DNA of 64,000 bases from UBA4416 sp038327195 (GTDB lineage Bacteria; Bacteroidota; Bacteroidia; B-17B0; Aurantibacillaceae). A program made the position numbers and the translations under genes. Where the stretch lies: the NCBI GenBank assembly GCA_038327195.1, contig JBBQKU010000011.1:1-64000 (forward strand), written 5' to 3'. The notes beneath the pieces were generated by a model. It saw only the letters and a list, made by a program, of their open reading frames with translations, was not told where the DNA came from and searched no databases. Of the stretch, positions 55,886-64,000 are shown piece after piece; positions within the stretch are counted from its first letter, which is position 1; every line of letters starts with the position of its first letter.

Positions 55886-55943
55886 GTTTTTAATTTTTAT
55901 TAAGGAGTAATTGCATTCAAGAATTTTAAACTTTCAATAATTC

Positions 55944-56087
55944 ATGATAAATTATCTAAAAATTATTTTTATGGCAATTCCTATAACACTTAGTTTAACC
56001 GTTATAGTAATTCTCGTTTTATATTATTATTTGAAATGGAAAAAAAATAAATCATATGGAAAAAGTAGATATTATAAAAAAAATTAA
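55944..56087 (+). CDS. Small single-helix membrane protein (47 aa, or 38 from 55971)
   Basis: ATG at 55944 with a second in-frame ATG at 55971; stop at 56085-56087. The product is one hydrophobic helix (MAIPITLSLTVIVILVLYYY) followed by a basic tail (LKWKKNKSYGKSRYYKKN), the expected topology for a small inner-membrane protein with cytoplasmic C-terminus. Its 3' end overlaps the first 32 bases of the GNAT-nitrilase gene in another frame, implying coupling. Not recognised as a known family. Confidence 0.5.
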   Translation: MINYLKIIFMAIPITLSLTVIVILVLYYYLKWKKNKSYGKSRYYKKN

Positions 56088-57603
56088 ACTTCGGAATATT
56101 AAATTTGAAGATTATTCTCAATTAATTGCTATTCAATTAAAATGTTTTCCCGGCATGAAGCCATGGACGAATGAACAATTTAAAAATGTGCTGAATACTT
56201 TCCCAGAAGGCCAATCCTGTATTCAATATGGAAAAAAAATAATAGCATCTTCCTGCTCGTTAATCTTAACTTTCAATGATTATGATGAAACATCGTCTTG
56301 GAATGAACTAACTGATAATGGAAATATCTCTAATCATACACTATACGGAGATACACTATATGGGATGGAAATAATGGTTGACCCATCTTTTCACGGTATG
56401 AAATTGTCACGAAGATTATACGATAGCCGAAAAGATATTGCAAGAAAATATAATTTAAAAAGAATCATTGCTGGTGGTAGATTGCCTAATTTTCATAAAC
56501 ATAAGGATACTATATCAATTGACAGATATGTTGAAAAAGTAATAGATAAAAGTTTATATGACCCTGTTTTAACAGCACAATTATCTAACGGCTTTTCTCT
56601 GAAAAGAATTCTGCCAAATTATCTTCCTAATGATTTTGAATCTTGTGGCTACGCTACGTTACTCGAATGGGTTAATTATAGCTACCAGGCAAAACAAACA
56701 ACAAACTCATCACAGTCACATTATGTTCGAGTGAGTGCTATTCAATATCAAATGAGGACTATTAAAAATTTTGAAGAATTTGAAAAACATATTGAGTTTT
56801 TTGTAGATACATCATCAGATTACAGAAGTGACTTTGTAGTATTTCCCGAAATGATAACATTACAACTACTATCATTTTTGCCTAATAAAAAACCAGGAGA
56901 AGCAATTAGAGAATTGAGCAATTTCACGCCCCAATACGAAAGTTTATTCACCAGACTTGCAATTAAGTATAATATAAATATCATTGCAGGTTCTCATTTT
57001 ATTATAGAAGATGATAATCTATATAATGTATCATATATTTTCAGACGTGATGGTACTTTCGATAAACAATACAAAATTCATATTACGCCTTCCGAAAAAA
57101 AATGGTGGGGAGTTAAGAGTGGAAATAAAATTAAAGTATTTAATACAGATAAGGGTAAGGTCGCTATTCTGATATGCTATGATGCAGAGTTTCCTGAATT
57201 AGCTCGAATTGCAGTATCAAAAGGCGCTAAGATAATTTTTGTACCATTCAATACAGATGATAGAAGAGCTTATTTAAGAGTTCGATATTGTGCGCAAGCA
57301 CGAGCAATTGAAAACCAAATTTATGTAGTTATAACTGGCTGCGTTGGAAATTTACCAGACGTGAAAAATTTAGATGTACATTTTTCTCAATCTGCAATTT
57401 TCACTCCATCTGATGTAGAATTTCACAGAGAAGCGATAGCCTCTGAGGCTACACCAAATGCAGAAACATTAATATATCAGGATTTAGACCTAAATCTATT
57501 AAAACGTAATAGAGAGTTAGGATCTGTTCAAACATGGAATGATAGGTCTCAGGGTTTTTACAAAATAAATTATATGGAAGACGGTTATGAAATATCAATT
57601 TAA
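56056..57603 (+). CDS. GNAT acetyltransferase - nitrilase fusion protein
   Basis: 515 residues. The N-terminal ~210 residues are a GNAT-like domain (RNIKFEDYSQLIAIQLKCFP, GMEIMVDPSFHGMKLSRRLYD with the acetyl-CoA loop region, GYATLLEWVNY). The C-terminal ~290 residues are a carbon-nitrogen hydrolase with the Glu-Lys-Cys triad visible in VVFPEM, DKQYKIHITPSE and ILICYDAEFPE. This two-domain layout is the known bifunctional family that includes B. subtilis YhcX; substrates are not established. Downstream of a Crp/Fnr-type box and overlapped by a small membrane ORF. Confidence 0.9.
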   Translation: MEKVDIIKKIKLRNIKFEDYSQLIAIQLKCFPGMKPWTNEQFKNVLNTFPEGQSCIQYGKKIIASSCSLILTFNDYDETSSWNELTDNGNISNHTLYGDTLYGMEIMVDPSFHGMKLSRRLYDSRKDIARKYNLKRIIAGGRLPNFHKHKDTISIDRYVEKVIDKSLYDPVLTAQLSNGFSLKRILPNYLPNDFESCGYATLLEWVNYSYQAKQTTNSSQSHYVRVSAIQYQMRTIKNFEEFEKHIEFFVDTSSDYRSDFVVFPEMITLQLLSFLPNKKPGEAIRELSNFTPQYESLFTRLAIKYNINIIAGSHFIIEDDNLYNVSYIFRRDGTFDKQYKIHITPSEKKWWGVKSGNKIKVFNTDKGKVAILICYDAEFPELARIAVSKGAKIIFVPFNTDDRRAYLRVRYCAQARAIENQIYVVITGCVGNLPDVKNLDVHFSQSAIFTPSDVEFHREAIASEATPNAETLIYQDLDLNLLKRNRELGSVQTWNDRSQGFYKINYMEDGYEISI

Positions 57604-57659
57604 TTCTCATAAACAAAATGTTCTATATAATAAAGCTTTAATAGTTATATTTGAATTAT

Positions 57660-59012
57660 ATGAATGAATCTGTTTTTCAATTAATAAAAAAAACGTTGAA
57701 GTATCGGCTTAATCTGGATGAAGACAAAGCAAATGAAATTGATGTTGTTGAAAATATAAGAAAAGCAGTAGAATTTAAAGGAATCAATCTTTGGACATTA
57801 ATCTTTGCAATTTTTATTGCATCAATAGGTTTGAACGTTAATTCCACTGCAGTTATAATAGGAGCAATGCTTATTTCGCCATTAATGGGTCCAATTATGG
57901 GGATTGGAATGGGAGCTGGTGTTTTTGACTTTGAATTGATAAAGCAATCAGGTAAAAATTTACTCATTGCTACACTAATTGGCCTTTTTACTTCAACTGT
58001 ATATTTTTTCATTTCACCTATACATACTGCTCAATCTGAGTTATTAGCAAGAACATCTCCAACAATTTGGGATGTATTAATCGCTTTTTTTGGAGGCTTA
58101 GCTGGTATTGTAGCAAGTTCTCGAAAAAAATATAATAATGTTATTCCAGGAGTTGCTATTGCAACTGCACTAATGCCTCCACTTTGCACAGCAGGTTATG
58201 GTATTGCTACAGGCCAATGGAATTACTTTTTTGGCGCATTTTATCTGTATATTATAAATAGTGTTTTCATAAGTATTGCAACTTTTTTAATAATTCGTTT
58301 TTTAAATTTTAAACCTATAATACATGTAAATAAAGAAACAGCAGCAAAAGTTAGAAAATGGGTTGTAACAATTGCTGTACTTACAATTATACCAAGCTTA
58401 TATTTAGCGTACCATTTTGTTAGGAATGAAATATTTAAGCAAAATGCGAATAGATTTATTAATGAAGTAATAACTACCTCAAATTTTACCGTAATTAATA
58501 AAAAAATATTACCTGAAATAAATGAAATAACCATTACTGTAATAGGAAGTGAAAAAACGGATAGCCTAAAAAAGAATTTAGATTTAAAAAAAGAAAGTTT
58601 CAACTTAAAAAATGCCAATATTATTATCAAAAATAGTATTTCATTTGGGAAACGTGAAGATGATATGAATCAATTAAAAGAAGGAATAATTGAAGATATA
58701 TTTGAAAAACAAGAAGATCTTTTAAAATCAAAAGTTGATGAGATTTCTAATTTAAAAAAACAACTATTAAATCAAAGTAGCTTTGAAAAGAAACGTGGAG
58801 GAGCAATTAAAGAGTTCAATGCATTATACGGTAAGCCTCAAGAGTTGATGATTAATCAAACAATTGATTATACAACAACTACCATGGATACAATTTTAGT
58901 TATTTACATTAAAAGCAATTCAATGAAGTTTAAAAATGATGATTTAAAAAAAATGGAAAACTGGCTGAAGGTAAAGTTTAATATAGAAAAAATTAAAATC
59001 ATAAAAGAGTAA
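57660..59012 (+). CDS. DUF389 (TIGR00341-type) membrane protein
   Basis: 450 residues from the ATG at 57660; an in-frame TTG 9 bp upstream is possible. Six or so membrane segments carry the family signature: ASIGLNVNSTAVIIGAMLISPLMGPIMGIGMG, FFGGLAGIVASSRK, and IPGVAIATALMPPLCTAGYG. The C-terminal ~180 residues are soluble and partly coiled (LKSKVDEISNLKKQLLNQ). Function of the family is unknown. It follows the nitrilase fusion by 56 bp and precedes a lipoprotein gene by 17 bp, so the three are probably co-transcribed. Confidence 0.9.
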   Translation: MNESVFQLIKKTLKYRLNLDEDKANEIDVVENIRKAVEFKGINLWTLIFAIFIASIGLNVNSTAVIIGAMLISPLMGPIMGIGMGAGVFDFELIKQSGKNLLIATLIGLFTSTVYFFISPIHTAQSELLARTSPTIWDVLIAFFGGLAGIVASSRKKYNNVIPGVAIATALMPPLCTAGYGIATGQWNYFFGAFYLYIINSVFISIATFLIIRFLNFKPIIHVNKETAAKVRKWVVTIAVLTIIPSLYLAYHFVRNEIFKQNANRFINEVITTSNFTVINKKILPEINEITITVIGSEKTDSLKKNLDLKKESFNLKNANIIIKNSISFGKREDDMNQLKEGIIEDIFEKQEDLLKSKVDEISNLKKQLLNQSSFEKKRGGAIKEFNALYGKPQELMINQTIDYTTTTMDTILVIYIKSNSMKFKNDDLKKMENWLKVKFNIEKIKIIKE

Positions 59013-59029
59013 CCGTTTAGTAAAATAAA

Positions 59030-59980
59030 ATGTTAGCTATAAAAAAAACATACAGATTAGGTTTGCTTTCCTGCTTAATTATTTTGAGCGCATGTTCATT
59101 AACAAAATCAAATCTCAGAGTCTCGCAATTAAGTTATTGCGCGCCCCCAAGTTCGTATGTTTATGACTCTACATATTTGCCGTTAAATGATATTACAAAA
59201 TATTTAGTAGCCGATAAAAAATTACTCAAACATTATTCTTATCAAGATTGGCTTTTAGCAAATGCCAGTGGCTCTTTATTACTACTTAATGAATATGTTC
59301 AACTTCAAGAGAAGAGCGTTGATGATGAAGACAGTATCTATTGTATGGTCAAGAAACAACAAATCTTTAATCGATTATTATTAGCTTCCACTGAATTGCA
59401 AAGTATTGCTGCCGAACTTGACTGCGAATCCGAGCGTTCAAAACAACTAGCAAACTATTTGGATCACATTAATGATACTCGCGTTCAACGATTGACAATA
59501 TTGTCCGTTGTAACAGGCGCCTTAACATCAATTGTTACTTCTATTAGTACAAATCAAAAAATGCAAGTTTCCATAGGTGTTAGCGGAAGTATTATTAGCG
59601 CTTTAGCGGGCGGATTAGCTGTTTTTTCATCTAAAAAAAGCATAGAAATAAAACATTCAAGAAATCTTCTATCTGATATTTGGTATGATCCAAAAACATC
59701 CTCAATTTATCCTCCATTTATTTGGTTTGTTTTAAATGGAAAAGAATTTAATACAGGAGGCTCAATAAGCACTATACAATCATTAAAGGAAAGATGGATA
59801 GATGATGGCTTAATTGATAATAAAACAATGAAGAAACAAGAAGAATTATTTTTTGGTATTGGAGGCTATTATAAATCAAATGATTTACACACCCGAACAA
59901 GTATGATAAATCAATTAAAGGCTGAAATTAGATCTATTAATCAAAACCTTCAAAGTTTTATGTTAAAACTCTCGGTTTAA
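59030..59980 (+). CDS. Lipoprotein of unknown function
   Basis: 316 residues. Lipoprotein signal with a lipobox (IILSACS, Cys at about 23). The mature part has a helical region, two hydrophobic stretches (about 155-172 and 183-203, ILSVVTGALTSIVTSIS and SIISALAGGLAVF) that could insert in the membrane, and a soluble C-terminal part with WYDPKTSSIYPPFIWFVLN. I do not recognise the family. It follows DUF389 closely and precedes the ClC gene by 126 bp. Confidence 0.7.
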   Translation: MLAIKKTYRLGLLSCLIILSACSLTKSNLRVSQLSYCAPPSSYVYDSTYLPLNDITKYLVADKKLLKHYSYQDWLLANASGSLLLLNEYVQLQEKSVDDEDSIYCMVKKQQIFNRLLLASTELQSIAAELDCESERSKQLANYLDHINDTRVQRLTILSVVTGALTSIVTSISTNQKMQVSIGVSGSIISALAGGLAVFSSKKSIEIKHSRNLLSDIWYDPKTSSIYPPFIWFVLNGKEFNTGGSISTIQSLKERWIDDGLIDNKTMKKQEELFFGIGGYYKSNDLHTRTSMINQLKAEIRSINQNLQSFMLKLSV

Positions 59981-60106
59981 AAATTTATTTGTTCAAAGAA
60001 GAAACTTTTGTTTGCGAGTTTGATAAACTACCGATGAAAAATTGCTTTTAGTTTAATAAGAAAATGTACTTACTTTAGTCTGAAATATCATATAAGAATT
60101 AATTAA

Positions 60107-61885
60107 ATGAATTTAAAAAAAATAAATTATATAGAGAGTGCTATTAATTGGATTCACGAGAAAACTACTGAAAAACAATTTCTAATTTTTTCAAGTATCT
60201 TAGTTGGTGTTTCTGCGGGCATAGCAGCTGTAATTTTAAAATTATTTGTACATGCTATTCGTCATTATTTAGTAGATGAATTTCTTTTAAAATATGATTT
60301 CAAATATTTATATTTAATTCTACCTCTAATTGGAATTGGTGTAACAATTTTAATAATAAAATATTTTTTACACAATCAGTTAAGTAAGGGAAATACAGAT
60401 ATTCTTTTTTCAATTGCTAAAAAAAGTAGTTTTTTGCCATTTCGTCAAATGTATTCTCATATTATAACTAGTGCATTTACGGTTGGTTTTGGTGGTTCAG
60501 CTGGTTTAGAGTCGCCCATTGTTAGCACAGGCTCTGCTATAGGATCAAACTTTGCTCGCACCTATAAATTAAGTTATAAGGATAGAACACTTCTATTAGC
60601 AGCAGGAGCAGCAGGTGGGATAGCGGGTGCATTTAATGCACCAATAGCTGGAGTATTATTTGCATTGGAAGTTATTTTAGTTGACATTAGTATTACAACC
60701 TTTATTCCTTTACTAATTGCTGCAGCGTCAGGTGCATTAATTTCGAAAATTATTTTAAATGAAAGTAACCTATTGTTTTTTAAATTAAAACAACCTTTCG
60801 ATTCTCATAATTTTTTTTTCTACGTCATTTTAGGTTTATTGGCAGGCATAATTTCTTTATACTATGTCAATTTTTTTGATAAAGTGGAGTCTAAATTTCA
60901 TAAAATTAAATCACGATTCACGAAATGGATTATTGGAGGTATTGCATTAGCATTTTTATTTGCATTATTCCCTAGTTTATTTGGTGAGGGTTACGAAAGT
61001 ATAAAAGCCCTTTCAGAATTTAGAACAGATGACTTAATTAAGGATAGCTTGCTTTTTAATTTAATTAATAATAAATGGTTACTACTTTTATTTATCATTC
61101 TAACTTTATTATTTAAAACCATTGCAGCTGCTATTACATTAGGCAGTGGAGGTAACGGAGGTAACTTTGCTCCGTCGTTATTTGTAGGTGCTTATTTAGG
61201 ATTTGCATTTTCATTTTTTTTAAATTTAATTGGTTTCAAAGATATTCCTGTAAGTAACTTTACTATTGTAGCTATGGCTGGTATTTTAAGTGGTGTATTT
61301 CATGCTCCATTAACTGCCATATTTTTAATTGCTGAAATTACAGGGGGTTATGAATTGATTATTCCGTTAATGATTGTGTCATCTATAAGTTTTGTCATTG
61401 TGAAACATTTTCATCCACAATCTTTAGACATTAGGAGATTAAAAGACAAAGGAACAATTATATCTGAAAATAAAGACACTAGTTTATTGAGTAAAATTGA
61501 TATTAAAACTATGATTGAAACAGATTTTGCAACTATTCATTTCAAAGCAACTTTAAGAGATGTTGTTGAATCTATTAAACATTCTAAACGAAATATTTAC
61601 CCGGTAGTAAAAAAGAATAATAAATTACTTGGAATTATATACTTAGATAATGTTAGAGAAGAGATGTTTAATGCTGAGTTATACGATAAAGTAACCGCAA
61701 AGGAAGTGATGCGAAAACCAACTATGGTGATTGATATTACTGAAGATATTTTTACAATTATGCAAAAATTTGAAGAATCGGGTCACTGGAATTTACCTGT
61801 AGTTGATAATGAGATTTATATAGGTTTTTTATCAAAATCTACAATACTAGATAAATACAGACATGAATTATTAGATTCAATTTAA
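60107..61885 (+). CDS. ClC-family chloride channel/transporter with CBS domains
   Basis: 592 residues. The ClC selectivity-filter motifs are present as GSAGLESPI, GIAGAFNAPIAGVLFALE and GSGGNGGNFAPSLFVGAYLG. The C-terminal ~150 residues are a CBS pair (MIETDFATIHFKATLRDVVESI, VMRKPTMVIDITEDIFTIMQKF). In the second filter motif GAFNAP replaces the proton-glutamate motif GxEGP seen in antiporters: the external gating position reads LESP in the first motif, so transporter versus channel mode is uncertain. The first 77 bases recur in the pseudogene at 53039. Confidence 0.92.
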   Translation: MNLKKINYIESAINWIHEKTTEKQFLIFSSILVGVSAGIAAVILKLFVHAIRHYLVDEFLLKYDFKYLYLILPLIGIGVTILIIKYFLHNQLSKGNTDILFSIAKKSSFLPFRQMYSHIITSAFTVGFGGSAGLESPIVSTGSAIGSNFARTYKLSYKDRTLLLAAGAAGGIAGAFNAPIAGVLFALEVILVDISITTFIPLLIAAASGALISKIILNESNLLFFKLKQPFDSHNFFFYVILGLLAGIISLYYVNFFDKVESKFHKIKSRFTKWIIGGIALAFLFALFPSLFGEGYESIKALSEFRTDDLIKDSLLFNLINNKWLLLLFIILTLLFKTIAAAITLGSGGNGGNFAPSLFVGAYLGFAFSFFLNLIGFKDIPVSNFTIVAMAGILSGVFHAPLTAIFLIAEITGGYELIIPLMIVSSISFVIVKHFHPQSLDIRRLKDKGTIISENKDTSLLSKIDIKTMIETDFATIHFKATLRDVVESIKHSKRNIYPVVKKNNKLLGIIYLDNVREEMFNAELYDKVTAKEVMRKPTMVIDITEDIFTIMQKFEESGHWNLPVVDNEIYIGFLSKSTILDKYRHELLDSI

Positions 61886-61969
61886 ATAAAATGCTTTAAC
61901 GACTTAAAGTTTTTAATATAATTCATAGATAAATTTTAACAACGTATCTTAATTCTATATTTAAAAAAC

Positions 61970-62365
61970 ATGAACAAAGACATTCAAACCTATAACGATG
62001 CTCAAACAGCAGAAGACAAAGAAATTTGCGATGTATTGCATGAAGAAATTTGCAAACACTTGCCTGAAGCTGAAAATAAAATTTGGCATGCACATCCTGT
62101 TTGGTTTTTAGAGGAAAATCCTATAGTTGGCTATAGTAAATTAAAAGCAGGTTTACAGTTGATGTTTTGGAGTGGTGTTACATTTGAAGAAGAGCAATTA
62201 ACGCCAGGTAAAAGTGGGAAATTTAAAGATGCTTCGATTACTTATACATCTGCTGAACAAATCAATATAAAAGATTTGAAACGTTGGATAAAGAAAGCCA
62301 ATGAGATACAATGGGATTATAAAAACATTGTGAAACGTAAAGGTGTTTTAGAAAGATTGAAGTAA
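61970..62365 (+). CDS. DUF1801-family protein
   Basis: 131 residues, no export signal. The core KIWHAHPVWFLEENPIVGYSKLKAGLQLMFWSG and a final helical part (DLKRWIKKANEIQWDYKNIV) fit the DUF1801/YdhG-like fold (iron-sulfur-assembly-frataxin-like alpha/beta). Function unknown. It follows ClC by 84 bp. A truncated copy of its first 117 bases is found at 51242. Confidence 0.82.
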   Translation: MNKDIQTYNDAQTAEDKEICDVLHEEICKHLPEAENKIWHAHPVWFLEENPIVGYSKLKAGLQLMFWSGVTFEEEQLTPGKSGKFKDASITYTSAEQINIKDLKRWIKKANEIQWDYKNIVKRKGVLERLK

Positions 62366-62397
62366 AACTTTTATATTAGAGGAAAATTCTAAATTCA

Positions 62398-63129
62398 ATG
62401 AAGCACTTTACATCAATATTCATACTCTTTGTATTACTTACAGGCAATTTAATATCACAACCAGAAAATACAAATTCTTATGTCGCACCAAAGTTTCCTA
62501 ATGGGCCAAAAGAGTTTGCTTTATATGCACAAAAGTTTATAAACTATCCTATAAGTAATTCAGGAGAGAGATTATCAGGTGTTGTTGATGTAACAATTTA
62601 CATCAACAAAGAAGGGAAAGTTAAATTAGTAAGGACAGCTGGCCCTAATTTAGAGTTGAACAATGAAACAAAACGTGTTTCAAAATTATCTCCTAATTGG
62701 AATCCTGGCTCAAGAAATGGTAATCCAATAGATACAATAATAACGTTAAAGTTTTATTATTGTTTAGAGAAACCAAATTCAAAAGCAACGGCGAATGACG
62801 TTTGTATTGTTGTATTTAAAGAAGCGTTAACTGAACCAGATATTAAAAAAATGGAACTTAAAGAAAAAGAATATGCTATAAAAAACGGAAAAGCTATTAC
62901 ATTAAATGAAGAAGGTTCATCTTTGATGCAAGCAAAAAAAATTGAGGAAGCTGTGAGAAAATTCAGTGAAGCAATCGAGTTAGTAGGAATGAGAAATGCC
63001 TTTTTGTATAATCGTGGTTTAGCTTATCTAAATTTAAAACAAGATGATAATGCAAAAGCAGATTTTTTAGAAGCATACCGAAAAGGAGATGAAGATTCGG
63101 GAAAGATATATAATGATTTCTTTAAATAA
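62398..63129 (+). CDS. Exported TonB-C-like / TPR protein
   Basis: 243 residues. Signal peptide (1-21, LTGNLISQ), then a TonB C-terminal-like domain at about 30-125 (FPNGPKEFALYAQKFINYP, GVVDVTIYINKEGKVKLVRT, DTIITLKFYYC), then a TPR-like pair at about 175-235 (GSSLMQAKKIEEAVRKFSEAIEL, LYNRGLAYLNLKQDDNAKADF). Bacteroidota have many exported proteins with this TonB-C module and no TonB N-terminus. It is probably periplasmic; partner unknown. Confidence 0.8.
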   Translation: MKHFTSIFILFVLLTGNLISQPENTNSYVAPKFPNGPKEFALYAQKFINYPISNSGERLSGVVDVTIYINKEGKVKLVRTAGPNLELNNETKRVSKLSPNWNPGSRNGNPIDTIITLKFYYCLEKPNSKATANDVCIVVFKEALTEPDIKKMELKEKEYAIKNGKAITLNEEGSSLMQAKKIEEAVRKFSEAIELVGMRNAFLYNRGLAYLNLKQDDNAKADFLEAYRKGDEDSGKIYNDFFK

Positions 63130-63132
63130 AAC

Positions 63133-63420
63133 TTAAATCAATCTTTTCAAAAAGAATGTTCCAAAAGGCACTAATGACAGTAAAAAAGCAAGCAAAGCAT
63201 TTTTAAACGACATCTTTACTTTAAAAAACATCATAGCTAACAAAACCATAAAAGCTACAAATAAAACACCATGAAGTGAGCCAACTGGGCGAACATATTC
63301 CGGCATATTAAAAACATATTTTAAAGGCATTGCAATTCCAAGTAATATTAAATAACTATAGCCTTCTATTTTCCCAATTTTTAAAAACCAGTTAGTAATA
63401 GTTTGATTTGAATTTTCCAT
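63133..63420 (-). CDS. DUF3817 membrane protein
   Basis: 95 residues with three hydrophobic segments. FLKIGKIEGYSYLILLGIAMPLKY and RPVGSLHGVLFVAFMVLL match the DUF3817 family of small inner-membrane proteins. Function unknown. It ends 3 bp from the stop of the convergent TonB-C/TPR gene, and is divergent from the serine hydrolase gene. Confidence 0.82.
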   Translation of the reverse strand: MENSNQTITNWFLKIGKIEGYSYLILLGIAMPLKYVFNMPEYVRPVGSLHGVLFVAFMVLLAMMFFKVKMSFKNALLAFLLSLVPFGTFFLKRLI

Positions 63421-63504
63421 ACTGTATAAATGTAATGAAATATTTTTTATTCTAAATTAAACTTTTGTATCTTCATTAAGTCCAACTTAGACTAAAAAAA
63501 AATT

Positions 63505-64000
63505 ATGAAAAAAAAGTTACTTTTAATTTTATCGATAATCCTAGTTAATTCCTCTCTTAAATCTCAAAGTTTGTATTTTCCACCATTAACGGGCAATGTA
63601 TGGGATTCAATTTTACCATCATCCATAGGGTATTGCCAGCCCCGCATTGATTCGTTATACAATTATTTACAAGCAAAAAACACAAAATCATTTATTATTT
63701 TAAAAGATGGGAAACGTGTTTTAGAAAAATATTTTGGCACGTACACAAAGGATTCTATCTTTTATTGGGCATCGGCGAGTAAAAGTTTAGCTAGTTTTAT
63801 AACTGGCGTTGCACAACAAAAAGGCTATATTAATATAAATAATACAGTATCTACTTATTTAGGAACCGGTTGGACAAGCGCACCATTGATAAAAGAAAAT
63901 ATGATTACAGTTAAGCATTTATTAGAAATGACTAGCGGTTTAGATGATGCGCCACCATTACCATGTGATAATGAGGATACAGCAAAAACGTGTTTAATGT
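63505..64000 (+). CDS. Beta-lactamase-family serine hydrolase (3' end cut off)
   Basis: About 165 residues visible from the ATG at 63505 to the window edge. Signal peptide (SIILVNSSLKSQS), then the start of a class C beta-lactamase/esterase-fold domain: the S-x-x-K motif is SASKS (Ser nucleophile and Lys), preceded by FIILKDGKRVLEKYFG and followed by VKHLLEMTSGLDD. The Y-x-N and later motifs lie outside the window. Such exported Bacteroidota proteins are usually esterases or peptidases; substrate unknown. Confidence 0.88.
   Translation, partial: MKKKLLLILSIILVNSSLKSQSLYFPPLTGNVWDSILPSSIGYCQPRIDSLYNYLQAKNTKSFIILKDGKRVLEKYFGTYTKDSIFYWASASKSLASFITGVAQQKGYININNTVSTYLGTGWTSAPLIKENMITVKHLLEMTSGLDDAPPLPCDNEDTAKTCLM

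Overview
The window is AT-rich chromosomal DNA from a member of the Bacteroidota, probably a Flavobacteriales- or Sphingobacteriales-like environmental bacterium. The evidence is two proteins with type IX secretion (gliding-motility type) C-terminal sorting domains, TAnnTTTG -7 promoter elements in front of several genes, Reg_prop/Y_Y_Y sensors, and Bacteroidota-type intergenic repeats. The order or genus cannot be fixed from the sequence alone. No rRNA, tRNA or CRISPR array was seen.

Layout. 1-27 kb is mostly housekeeping: a cut-off lipoprotein gene, an APC permease and an M23 peptidase (overlapping, minus strand); alaS; a 1488-residue secreted adhesin-like protein; hmgA-trhO; an L-threonine dehydrogenase-type SDR; a MORN-like protein; cysS, glutaminyl cyclase and polA; a ferredoxin divergent from an acyl-CoA reductase / sorting-domain stub / ABC ATPase cluster; trmH and a pseudouridine synthase with a repetitive tail. 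Two intergenic stretches (20.6-21.2 kb and 26.5-27.05 kb) hold tandem copies of modular repeats that share one tail module.

28-47.2 kb is the most striking part: eight consecutive minus-strand genes, nearly gapless, each encoding an exported sensor region (six TPR, two Reg_prop beta-propeller plus Y_Y_Y), one membrane helix, a conserved linker helix and an apparently intact SpoIIE/PP2C-type phosphatase domain. They look like a tandem array of transmembrane receptor phosphatases, with no kinase, anti-sigma factor or STAS partner in the window. Upstream of the array is paaZ.

49.4-64 kb is more accessory: a degenerate HNH-like protein, an IS200-type Y1 transposase flanked by hairpins, truncated echoes of the 5' ends of two genes that are intact 7-11 kb further on (DUF1801 and ClC), an unknown membrane protein, a VOC protein, an NhaP-type antiporter, and a Crp/Fnr-family regulator. 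The divergent region beside the regulator has a 26-bp perfect palindrome with an Fnr-like core, a -7 element and a strong terminator-like hairpin with no gene between, which suggests a regulator-controlled small RNA. A second box precedes a small membrane ORF and a GNAT-nitrilase fusion, followed by DUF389, a lipoprotein, ClC, DUF1801, a TonB-C/TPR protein, DUF3817 and a cut-off serine hydrolase.
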